In this document: one piece after another, positions 1-10,919 of the stretch
Numbering within the stretch: position 1 is the first letter of the stretch
How the letters are laid out: the number at the start of each line of letters is the position of its first letter
NCBI GenBank assembly: GCA_014843695.1
Contig: CM026398.1
Coordinates: 49,317,579-49,381,578, forward strand
Direction: 5' to 3'
DNA from: Archivesica marissinica
Lineage: Eukaryota > Mollusca > Bivalvia > Venerida > Vesicomyidae
DNA length: 64,000 nucleotides
Made by a program: the position numbers and the translations under genes
Notes under the pieces: generated by a model
What the model was told of the DNA's origin: nothing
Databases searched by the model: none
The model's input: the letters and a program-made list of their open reading frames with translations, nothing else

Positions 1-27
1 ATGAGGTGTCATAATTGTTGTTGCCTA

Positions 28-1523
28 GAGTGGTGGAACCTATGCTCGGCATAAATCCCTCATATAATGGCCAGTAAGAAATGTTAATTGCGCTTACCAT
101 ATATATTTTTTTAACCCTTTCCTTCATAGAGATTTATGTTAATATACTATTTTATCTCCATATAAACGACAGCCATTTAGCTATCATGCAGCGTATAAGT
201 AGTCGACATATCTATTCCACATCCATAGATATTACTGGGATTACATGAGATTCGGGCCTGCATTATGAACATTGGTTTGGCTACTACATTTTCAATGTAT
301 GTCGTATTGGTAATGGCGTCAAGAGGTGCTTCTATGAGGGAAAGGGTTATGTTGTGAAAACAACTTTCAAAAAGCTCTTTGTTGACAGTTTTAGCTTCAT
401 CACGTGACCTTGCTGCTCAATTCAGTTATCGCAACGTCACCCATTTATATGAGGAACTCGATACTTCAGAGCACCTATGTACAGAGTAATTGTTATTTTT
501 TAATTATGCACCAGAACTTGTTCAATAACTTATTTTGATATATAGAGTGGTGGAACCTATGCTCGGCGTATTTTTATCCGTATTTAAACTATTTATATAG
601 TTCTAAGCTAATTTCGTCGACAGAGCTGAAGCATGGTTCAATAGCATTCCGTTGAGTGTATCGCTAGGCTGATGTAACTCTCACGTGACTGGTCCAGCAG
701 ACGAATATAAACAAGCAAATCATTGGGAGAATATTTCCACCGAAACTGTTACGATGTATGAGCAATACGGGTAGCTATCCGAATTACAGCGAAAATAGGT
801 TAAAACTATTTAAATACGGATGTAAATGGGGAAAAATACGCCGAGCATAGGAATACGCCGAGCATTGGTTCCACCACTCTATACCTAACCTGAAAAATAG
901 TTTCTATACCATTTCTGATTAAGACCAATAAGTGTTTTTATTCAATGATGTACTATATCAAAATAAGATATTCAACAAGTTATGGTGGATAAATAAAAAA
1001 AATAACAAGTACGCTTTGCATAGGTGCCCTGAAGTTTTGAGTTCCCCATATAAACAGGTGCCGACCGACACCGTTGCGATAGCTGTATTCAGCAGCAAGG
1101 TCACATGATGAAGCTAAAACTGTCAACAAGAGTGTTTTGAAAGTTGTTTTCACGACTTAAGAAAATAATAATATACGGCAAGTGCAATTAACATTTTATA
1201 CTGGTCATTATATGTGGGATTTACGCCGAGCATAGGTTCCACCACTCTAGTAATATCATTGAATAAAAACGTTTATTGGTATTAGTTTCGGTGGAAATAT
1301 TCGCCTAATGATTTGTTTGTTTATATTCGTCTGCTGGATCAGTCATGTGACAGTTGCATCAGGCTACCAATTAACTACTACCAATACACGCAAACGAATT
1401 CTATTGAACCATGCTTCAGTTCTGTCAGTGAAATTAGCCTAGAGCTCTATAAATATTTTAAATACGGATGTAAATGGACAAATATGCCGCATAGGAATAT
1501 GCCGAGCATAGGTTCCACCACTC
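28..1523. mobile_element. Inverted-repeat (foldback/MITE) cluster with GAGTGGTGGAACC termini
   Basis: Five copies of a 23-base terminus beginning GAGTGGTGGAACC are seen: direct at 28-50 and 545-567, inverted at 857-879, 1225-1247 and 1501-1523. The similarity extends well beyond the termini. Roughly 28-540 is inverted relative to about 945-1247, sharing the stretches around GTTAATTGC, the CACGTGACC-like segment and TCAATAACTT. Roughly 545-750 is inverted relative to about 1288-1523. This is a nested pair of long inverted-repeat non-autonomous DNA transposons. No transposase is encoded. The superfamily is not recognised; TATA/CTA bases flank the termini. Confidence 0.75.
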
Positions 1524-1527
1524 TAAA

Positions 1528-3969
1528 TCACTTGTCTTATTTGTCTGTTTTTACCATATCTACATTATAGTAACTAAGCCCAAGTCAGGGTTTGAACCCA
1601 CGACCGCCTAATCCATTACCTGGAGAAAACACAACTACGTTGCTATAAAAGCTAGCTATATAGCGAGGTATTACAAGTCTACCTATATACCACTACATTA
1701 TATTTGGATAACTTCTACTTTTATAGTAGTTTGTCTTGATGTTTAAAAGCCGGCATTTAATAATGTATTGTGAAAGTTCTAGAATAATGGTTTAGTGGGA
1801 TTGATGGTTGGTTTTAATTGACCAGATTGCATATTTTTAATGAACTACTTACCTCCCTTGACAAGTACCTGTTGTGTCGATAAGCAAAGCTATCGGCCCA
1901 TGCAAATAAAGAAAATTATCCACATGGCGGTCATGCCAATAGACACTTCCCTGAAGCTGGCATTCAACGAAGATCAAATCGAAAATGAGGGGTCTTGAAG
2001 AGTGAATCAAATTGGCACCTAAGAATGGTTTTTGGAGACTGTTCTGTTATCGGACACATTATAGCTACATGATCAAATGTTTACTCACCTATAAAAGCTG
2101 TCGCTAAAAAGTCAGACAGGCGAAATGTCAAAATTGCTGTAGCTCGTGTAAGAGGCTCAGAGCTCGCTCCCAGCTATGCATTACAACGGTACTCTCAAGA
2201 GGCAAGGCACTTAAAATTCCACGTTGCCTCTCTGTGTGGGTTACATCGGGATTGAGTGTGTCCCCAAAATAGGAAAGGACAGGAGGTGAATTGATTTGTA
2301 TGTCGTACTCCACTTTACTAACAATATCAGTTTGAAAATAACACTGCGATATGAATTGTGTACATGTATGTTAATGTTTTGCCAAACTCGTGGCTGCCCA
2401 CCATATGTGGCTCTAGAAATCCTTCTGCTTGCCGTCTGCTGTCCATCTCGCACCATTGCCTTCAATCACACAGGCTTCTTTCACAATTACATCTTGCAGA
2501 AAACCGTGTACAGGTCTGCAAGTTAGAATTGATTGTTTGGCAGTTAAAGTAGAAATAGGAGCAATTATTTGAAATTTTGTGATGAATGGTCAATTAGCAT
2601 CTTTACCAATTAGCTTTTGGAATGCTTACATTTTGAAAAATGTCCGAGACATTATTCCCCATTAAAGTTATGATCACAGCACAGTATTTTATATATATGC
2701 AAACTTTAAAATACTCCCCCTACAGGGTTCAACCTTGGTCCAAAATTTAGAGGGGAAGTCACTTCCCCCTCCAGCCAAATTCGGGAGAAGTGAGGGAAAA
2801 TTAGGGTATACATTTAACAATTTTACATTAAATCTACATTTTCGTGTTTGCAATCAGACTTAGCTGCCTTACCAGTGGCACTGGGCGGCAGGGGCAACAC
2901 TCGCCACCCCAATAATTTGGCGAGCAATGGCGAAACAAAAAGATATAAAAAATTCGGCCTGTAATAACGAGAAACAAAAACAGAAAAATAATATTCGGAA
3001 AAAATAAAGAAAACAATTTTTAAATTTATTTTAGAAATAATTTTATCGAAGAATCAAATTGGAGCAGCAAACACTGTGAGTGAGGTGCAGTGGTTTCATT
3101 AATTGTTACAGCCATGTGTATTTGTCGTTGCTATTCCCTAATTGGAATGCCGACAAAGATATGAATTTGAGCAGAGATTAAAGACCACAGGTTGTTTGGG
3201 ATATCTCATCATGCACACATGGATACAGCTAATCAACGTCACAATTCTATATTTCCTAGCGATCGTTTGATGATGATGCATGTATACTAAGATGCCACTT
3301 ACCACATATATGTTTTTATCAGCACCAACGAGAGTGATGAATATAAGTTGTTGAAGCTTGTTTCGTAATCATTGGTAAAATAAATAAAGTTTATATGTTA
3401 TAGAATACAGACTTGAACTGTGATGCTACTGAGTTTGCTATGGCAAAGGTAATGCATTCTCAGACTGTATTGAACAGTGACTCGGTCTTCTAAAACACAT
3501 GTAACACATGCAATACGTGCCCCTCCAATGTTTCACACGAAGCTCCTGCATACAGTGAGTGGAGTACTATTTGCCAGATTCGTCTTCTTCAAGTTCTTGA
3601 TACCAATCAAAATAATTACGTTCATCACTTTTGAAGCAAAAGGGTCACAATTTACGTTTTGTACCACCCATTATTGTCTCAGAAGATGACTCGATCCTAC
3701 TAAGCATTATTATCATATATATGACTTTCTGAACCTTTGAGTTTACCTCCTCCCCAATCCAAAGCAACGGTATCCATGATGAATATATGAAATGTTTGTT
3801 TGTTGAAAAAACCTGCGCATGAAGTGTGACAGTCATTGTTCGTGTCAGAAATGAAGTTATTGCACATTTAATAATGTTAGAAAAGAAACCAAAACAAGCA
3901 AGCTTTTTTTGCGTTATAAATTGTATACTGCATTCTGATCGTCGCTATCCAGACCAAGACATGGACATA

Positions 3970-4004
<35 letters not shown>

Positions 4005-4368
4005 CAATGTCACGTTTAAAATGTATGGAAATGTTTTGCAACATTTTGTGTGACATGTATTCACAAGTCCTATAAAAGCCTAGCAAAGGTTTGCTCTGTG
4101 TGGATAAAGAATGATTACATGTTGTTTGGTTTGTTGACAGGGTATATAGTGCCTGCCTGGAGTGATCTTCCCCGAGTCGTAGGTTAAGAACTATGTTTGC
4201 AGTCACTTGTTTGTTTAGGGATATTCATCGATTGTTTTATCATTTTTACCCCATCAGCCGCCTCAATTTGAGTAATATCACGATCGGTGATTGTTTTACC
4301 TTGACATGTGCAGCTTTGGAATCCCGTAAAATGTCCAATAGATTTTCATATCATATTTCACAGTAGTC
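1528..4368. other. No gene recognised; AT-rich DNA
   Basis: No convincing coding exon is seen on either strand; the short open frames lack family motifs. Near 1580-1610 a reverse-strand GGTTCAAACCC resembles a polymerase III B box, so a decayed SINE is possible. Bases 2190-2245 resemble the 3' half of the SINE seen at 51128-51357 (shared 'ttccacgttgcctct' and 'ggattacatc'-like text). A TA dinucleotide microsatellite lies at about 3968-4001. Confidence 0.5.
3968..4001. repeat. (TA)n microsatellite
   Basis: An uninterrupted alternating TA run of about 34 bases. Confidence 0.9.
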
Positions 4369-4840
4369 AAGTAACTGACGTGGACTGGTGCCTGTATTAA
4401 CCCATTCAACACAAAGTAACTGCAGGGACTGGTGCCTGTATTAACCCGTTCAACACCAAGTACCTGACATGAACTGGTGCCTGTATTAACCCATTCAACA
4501 CAAAGTAACTGCAGGGACTGGTGCCTGTATTAACCCGTTCAACACCAAGTACCTGACATGAACTGGTGCCTGTATTAACCCATTCAACACCAAGTACCTG
4601 ACATGAACTGGTGCCTGTATTAACCCATTCAACACCAAGTACCTGACATGGACAGGTGAATGATACTTAACCCATTCAACACAAAGTAACTCACATGGAC
4701 TGGTGCCTGTATTAACCCATTCAACACCAAGTAACTGACGTGGACTGGTGCCTGTATTAACCCATTCAACACCAAATAACTCACATGGACTGTGCCTGTA
4801 TTAACCCATTCAACACCAAGTAACTGACATGGACTGGTCC
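4369..4840. repeat. 45-bp tandem repeat made from a MITE terminus
   Basis: About ten copies of a 45-bp unit carry 'actggtgcctgtattaaccc' and 'attcaacaccaagtaac'. Each unit contains TTAACCCATTCAAC, the terminus of the TTAA-flanked MITE that follows directly at 4801-5044. The array is therefore a reiterated element end and not an unrelated satellite. Confidence 0.85.
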
Positions 4841-5044
4841 ATGATATTCTTAGACCAATAAATGAATAAGAAAATTACATTTGGATCAGTTCATTTATCA
4901 AAATGGGTAAAACAAATTCTAAAAATAGTTATATTACTTGAAAAAAGTGCAGATCCTGATGAGACGGCTCGTCATGATCCGGCTCATCTGGATCTACACT
5001 TTTTTGTAAGCCAATTTAGAGGTCTGTGGTGTTGAAAGGGTTAA
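4801..5044. mobile_element. TTAA-flanked MITE, family 1 (piggyBac-like)
   Basis: The element is bounded by TTAACCC at the left and GGGTTAA at the right. It is about 244 bp, close to four other copies in the window (5343-5588, 45099-45344, 45625-45867, 60461-60706). Near one end is a strong imperfect hairpin built on GAGACGGCTCGTC and its complement. TTAA target sites with CCC/GGG element ends are the known hallmark of piggyBac-type transposons; family assignment is inferred because no transposase is present. The left terminus is expanded in tandem upstream. Confidence 0.75.
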
Positions 5045-5342
5045 GAAACTCAACATATTTAAATGGTGAAAAATACAGAACAGTTACCCCCATAATTATT
5101 GATTTCGTTGACTTGTACAGATGCATTCATAATTCAACCGTCTGCGCAGCTTTCGTTCTTATTCTAAGAATCATGAGGCACATGAAAAGTACGTATTTTA
5201 ATACATATACCGGTATACCCTGGCTAGCTCAGAAATACATGTATTACAATATATTTACAGCAAGGTTATCCAATCAAAATGCTGGAAACTGCATTGAAGC
5301 GTGATAATAACATAGTCAAACATGTATTTGTGGTCACATCTA

Positions 5343-5588
5343 TTAACACTTTCAACCCCACAGGCCTCTAAATAGGCTTATGAAAAGTGTAGATCCAGAT
5401 GAGCCAGCTCGTGACGAGCCGTCTCATCAGGATCTGCACTTTTTTGCCAGTAATAATTATTACTATTTTTAGATAAAATGACCCATTTTGATAAATGAAC
5501 TGGTCCAATGGTAATTTTCTTATTAATTTATTGGTCTGAAAATATCACGCACCAGTCCATGTCAGTTACTTGGGGTTGAATGGGTTAA
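5343..5588. mobile_element. TTAA-flanked MITE, family 1, opposite orientation
   Basis: A 246-bp copy starts TTAACACTTTCAACCCCA and ends GGGTTGAATGGGTTAA. It contains the internal palindrome around GAGCC..GAGCCGTCTC. It is inverted relative to 4801-5044, about 300 bp away. Confidence 0.8.
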
Positions 5589-5734
5589 GCAGGCAACCTG
5601 TATTTAGCCGCCAGTTTACAGAGTCCCAATATGTTCTTTTATTATATATTTGACCTCTATTAAGCAGCCACCTGTACTAAGCAGCCACCTATGGTCATAC
5701 CCTTGGCTGGCTGCTTAATACAGGTTTGACTGTA
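5589..5734. mobile_element. GCAGCC-rich MITE, 5'-truncated
   Basis: Matches the family defined by the intact copy at 29296-29474, including 'attaagcagccacctgt' and the terminal ACAGGTTTGACTGTA. The left terminus is missing where it abuts the TTAA-flanked MITE. Confidence 0.75.
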
Positions 5735-5856
5735 TGACTACTTCCTCTTGGCTCAATCATCCACTGGAAAGTATGTTTCATGCAAGAATATTTAGTAACC
5801 TCGAAATAAAGCAAATTCATGCAATTTAGTTTCAGATGTACATGTATACACATGTA

Positions 5857-6250
5857 TAATTGATTACAATGAACGTAGCCATGCGAGAGACGGGAGTGTG
5901 TAATGCCGATGTTGGTTATCAATTTAGCCACACCCTCTTTGTTTATGGCTTCAATGAACTTGATTAGTACATGATTAACTGGCTTGTTCATTCAGATAGA
6001 TGTGAATATTTGCTGGTTGATTTAGGGTATTTTTGTTTGGTATTCATCTTATATCTATATCAAACAGTATTTTTGTAATTACTACTAATTCTGTTGATTA
6101 GTGTATGTAATAGAATTATGTATTTAGATTCTTACCATCAGCGTTGCTGATTGGCTAGGCATATGGCACATTTTGATAGTGGTAATTTTATTTGATTATT
6201 GCAAATATATGTCTCGAGTAGACAGAGCTTGGTTTATATGAGAGCGTGAG
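5857..6250. repeat. Satellite spacer, copy 1
   Basis: First of five 394-bp copies of a non-repetitive spacer that separates blocks of the 25/28-bp minisatellite. It starts near 'attacaatgaacgtagcc' and ends at 'tatgagagcgtgag'. It is the most divergent copy (A at 5957 where copies 2-5 have G) and lies next to unrelated left-flank DNA, so it may be the ancestral boundary. It contains an inverted CCAAT (ATTGG) near 6149-6155. No coding frame is supported. Confidence 0.85.
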
Positions 6251-7550
6251 GCTGGCACTGGGAGTGTGTACAGAGGATGCCACTGGGAGTGTGTATACAG
6301 GCTGCCACTGGGAGCGTGTACAGGAGCTGCCACCTGGAGTGTGTACAGAGGCTGCCACTGGGAGTGTGTACAGAGGCTGCCACTGGGAGCATGTACAGAG
6401 GCTGCCACTGGGAGCATGTACAGAGGCTGCCACTGGGGGTGTGTACAGAGGTTGCCACTGGGAGCATGTACAGAGGCTGCCACTGGGAGCATGTACAGAG
6501 GCTGCCACTGGGGGTGTGTACAGAGGCTGCCACTGGGAGTCTGTATACAGGCTGCCACTGGGAGCAGCGTGTACAGAGACTGCCACTGGGAGCAGCGTGT
6601 ACAGAGACTGCCACTGGGAGCAGCGTGTACAGAGGCTGCCACTGGGAGTGTGTACAGAGGCTGCCACCTGGAGTGTGTACAGAGGCTGCCACTGGGAGCA
6701 TGTACAGAGGCTGCCACTGGGAGTGTGTACAGAGGTTGCCACTGGGAGCATGTACAGAGGCTGCCACTGGGAGCATGTACAGAGGCTGCCACTGGGGGTG
6801 TGTACAGAGGCTGCCACTGGGAGTCTGTATACAGGCTGCCACTGGGAGTCTGTATACAGGCTGCCACTGGGAGCAGCGTGTACAGAGGCTGCCACTGGGA
6901 GTGTGTACAGAGGCTGCCACTGGGAGCATGTACAGAGGCTGCCACTGGGAGTGTGTACAGAGGTTGCCATTGGGAGCACGTACAGAGGCTGCCACTGGGA
7001 GCATGTACAGAGGCTGCCACTGGGGGTGTGTACAGAGGCTGCCACTGGGAGTCTGTATACAGGCTGCCACTGGGAGTCTGTATACAGGCTGCCACTGGGG
7101 GTGTGTACAGAGGCTGCCACTGGGAGTCTGTATACAGGCTGCCACTGGGAGTGTGTATAGTGGCTGCCACTGGGAGTGTGTACAGAGGCTGCCACTGGGA
7201 GTGTGTATAGTGGCTGCCACTGGGTGCAGTGTGTACAGAGGCTGCCACTGGGAGTGTGTACAGAGGTTGCCACTGGGAGCATGTACAGAGGCTGCCACTG
7301 GGAGTCTGTATACAGGCTGCCACTGGGAGTCTGTATACAGGCTGCCACTGGGAGCAGCGTGTACAGAGACTGCCACTGGGAGCAGCGTGTACAGAGACTG
7401 CCACTGGGAGCAGCGTGTACAGAGACTGCCACTGGGAGCAGCGTGTACAGAGGCTGCCACTGGGAGTGTGTACAGAGGCTGCCACTGGGAGTGTGTATAG
7501 TGGCTGCCACTGGGAGTGTGTATAGTGGCTGCCACTGGGAGCAGCGTGTA
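6251..7550. repeat. 25/28-bp minisatellite, block 1
   Basis: A tandem array of 25-bp units containing 'aggctgccactggga', interleaved with 28-bp units that carry an extra GCAGCG segment. Several subtypes (GTGTGTACAGAG, GCATGTACAGAG, GTCTGTATACAG, GTGTGTATAGTG) recur in a fixed order, which indicates higher-order structure. The minus strand has no stop codon in any phase of the unit, which explains its long open frames; no coding function is inferred. Confidence 0.95.
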
Positions 7551-7944
7551 CAATTAATTACAATGAACGTAGCCATGCGAGAGACGGGAGTGTGTAATGC
7601 CGATGTTGGTTATCAATTTAGCCACACCCTCTTTGTTTATGGCTTCAATGGACTGAATTAGTACATGATTAACTGGCTTGTTCATTCAGATAGATGTGAA
7701 TATTTGCTGGTTGATTTAGGGTATTTTTGTTTGGTATTCATCTTATATCTATATCAAACAGTATTTTTGTAATTACTACTAATTCTGTTGATTAGTGTAT
7801 GTAATAGAATTATGTATTTAGATTCTTACCATCAGCGTTGCTGATTGGCTAGGCATATGGCACATTTTGATAGTGGTAATTTTATTTGATTATTGCAAAT
7901 ATATGTCTCGAGTAGACAGAGCTTGGTTTATATGAGAGCGTGAG
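7551..7944. repeat. Satellite spacer, copy 2
   Basis: A 394-bp copy offset by 1694 bases from copy 1. It carries a private GA at 7655-7656 (other copies have TG) and shares G at 7599 with copy 1. Confidence 0.9.
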
Positions 7945-10525
7945 GCTGCCACTGGGAGTGTGTATACAGGCTGCCACTGGGAGCGTAAACAGGAGCTGCC
8001 ACTGGGAGTGTGTATAGAGGCTGCCACTGGGAGCAGCGTGTACAGAGGCTGCCACTGGGAGCATGTACAGAGGCTGCCACTGGGAGTGTGTACAGAGGCT
8101 GCCACTGGGAGCATGTACAGAGGCTGCCACCTGGAGTGTGTACAGAGGCTGCCACTGGGAGCATGTACAGAGGCTGCCACTGGGAGTGTGTACAGAGGTT
8201 GCCACTGGGAGCATGTACAGAGGCTGCCACTGGGAGTGTGTACAGAGGTTGCCACTGGGAGCATGTACAGAGGCTGCCACTGGGAGTGTGTACAGAGGCT
8301 GCCACCTGGAGTGTGTACAGAGGCTGCCACTGGGAGCATGTACAGAGGCTGCCACTGGGAGTGTGTACAGAGGTTGCCACTGGGAGCATGTACAGAGGCT
8401 GCCACTGGGAGCATGTACAGAGGCTGCCACTGGGAGTCTGTATACATGCTGCCACTGGGAGTTTGTATACAGGCTGCCACTGGGAGCAGTGTGTACAGAG
8501 ACTGCCACTGGGAGCAGCGTGTACAGAGACTGCCACTGGGAGCAGCGTGTACAGAGGCTGCCACTGGGAGTGTGTATAGTGGCTGCCACTGGGAGTGTGT
8601 ACAGAGGCTGCCACTGGGAGTGTGTATAGTGGCTGCCACTGGGTGCAGCGTGTACAGAGGCTGCCACTGGGAGTGTGTACAGAGGTTGCCACTGGGAGCA
8701 TGTACAGAGGCTGCCACTGGGAGCATGTACAGAGGCTGCCACTGGGAGCATGTACAGAGGCAGCCACTGGGGGTGTGTACAGAGGCTGCCACTGGGAGTC
8801 TGTATACAGGCTGCCACTGGGAGCAGCGTGTACAGAGACTGCCACTGGGAGCAGCTTGTACAGAGACTGCCACTGGGAGCAGCGTGTACAGAGACTGCCA
8901 CTGGGAGCAGCGTGTACAGAGGCTGCCACTGGGAGTGTGTATAGTGGCTGCCACTGGGATTGTGTACAGAGGCTGCCACTGGGAGTGTGTATAGTGGCTG
9001 CCACTGGGTGCAGCGTGTACAGAGGCTGCCACTGGGAGTGTGTATAGTGGCTGCCACTGGGAGCAGCGTGTACAGAGGCTGCCACTGGGAGTGTGTATAA
9101 TGGCTGCCACTGGGAGCAGCGTGTACATAGGCTGCCACTGGGAGTGTGTATAGTGGCTGCCACTGGGAGCAGCGTGTACAGAGGCTGCCACTGGGAGTGT
9201 GTATAGTGGCTGCCACTGGGAGCAGCGTGTACAGGAGCTGCCACTGGAGTGTGTACAGAGGATGCCACTGGGAGTGTGTACAGAGGCTGTCACTGGGAGT
9301 GTGTATAGTGGCTGCCACTGGGAGTGTGTATAGTGGCTGCCACTGGGAGCAGCGTGTACAGAGGCTGCCACTGGGAGTGTGTATAGTGGCTGCCACTGGA
9401 GTGTGTATAGTGGCTGCCACTGGGAGCAGCGTGTACAGAGGCTGCCACTGGAGTGTGTATAGTGGCTGCCACTGGGTGCAGCGTGTACAGAGGCTGCCAC
9501 TGGGAGTGTGTATAGTGGCTGCCACTGGGAGCAGCGTGTACAGAGGCTGCCACTGGGAGTGTGTATAATGGCTGCCACTGGGAGCAGCGTGTATATAGGC
9601 TGCCACTGGGAGTGTGTATAGTGGCTGCCACTGGGAGCAGCATGTACAGAGGCTGCCACTGGGAGTGTGTATAGTGGCTGCCACTGGGAGCAGCGTGTAC
9701 AGGAGCTGCCACTGGGAGTGTGTACAGAGGATGCCACTGGGAGTGTGTACAGAGGCTGTCACTGGGAGTGTGTATAGTGGCTGCCACTGGGAGTGTGTAT
9801 AGTGGCTGCCACTGGGAGCAGCGTGTACAGAGGCTGCCACTGGGAGTGTGTATAGTGGCTGCCACTGGGAGTGTGTATAGTGGCTGCCACTGGGAGCAGC
9901 GTGTACAGAGGCTGCCACTGGGAGTGTGTATAGTGGCTGCCACTGGGAGCAGCGTGTACAGGAGCTGCCACTGGGAGTGTGTACAGAGGATGCCACTGGG
10001 AGTGTGTACAGAGGCTGTCACTGGGAGTGTGTATAGTGGCTGCCACTGGGACAGCGTGTACAGAAGCTGCCACTGGGAGTGTGTACAGGAGCTGCCACTG
10101 GGAGCAGCATGTACAGAGGCTGCCACTGGGAGTGTGTACAGAGGCTGCCACTGGGAGCATGTACAGAGGCTGCCACTGGGAGTGTGTACAGAGGTTGCCA
10201 CTGGGAGCATGTACAGAGACTGCCACTGGGAGCATGTACAGAGGCTGCCACTGGGGGTGTGTACAGAGGCTGCCACTGGGAGTCTGTATACAGGCTGCCA
10301 CTGGGAGTCTGTATACAGGCTGCCACTGGGAGCAGCGTGTACAGAGACTGCCACTGGGAGCAGCGTGTACAGAGACTGCCACTGGGAGCAGCGCGTACAG
10401 AGGCTGCCACTGGGAGTGTGTATAGTGGCTGCCACTGGGAGTGTGTACAGAGGCTGCCACTGGGAGTGTGTATAGTGGCTGCCACTGGGAGTGTGTATAG
10501 TGGCTGCCACTGGGAGCAGCGTGTA
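7945..10525. repeat. 25/28-bp minisatellite, block 2
   Basis: The same units as block 1 over about 2.6 kb. The first 1.1-1.2 kb matches the starts of blocks 3 and 4 almost base for base, beginning with the unusual 'gggagcgtaaacaggag' unit. Confidence 0.95.
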
Positions 10526-10919
10526 CAATTAATTACAATGAACGTAGCCATGCGAGAGACGGGAGTGTGTAATACCGATGTTGGTTATCAATTTAGCCAC
10601 ACCCTCTTTGTTTATGGCTTCAATGGACTTGATTAGTACATGATTAACTGGCTTGTTCATTCAGATAGATGTGAATATTTGCTGGTTGATTTAGGGTATT
10701 TTTGTTTGGTATTCATCTTATATCTATATCAAACAGTATTTTTGTAATTACTACTAATTCTGTTGATTAGTGTATGTAATAGAATTATGTATTTAGATTC
10801 TTACCATCAGCGTTGCTGATTGGCTAGGCATATGGCACATTTTGATAGTGGTAATTTTATTTGATTATTGCAAATATATGTCTCGAGTAGACAGAGCTTG
10901 GTTTATATGAGAGCGTGAG
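10526..10919. repeat. Satellite spacer, copy 3
   Basis: A 394-bp copy with the derived A at 10574 that is shared with copies 4 and 5. Confidence 0.9.

Noticed and set aside
3877..4206. 109-codon minus-strand frame
   Set aside because: It runs through a TA microsatellite, has no family motif and shows no splice context.
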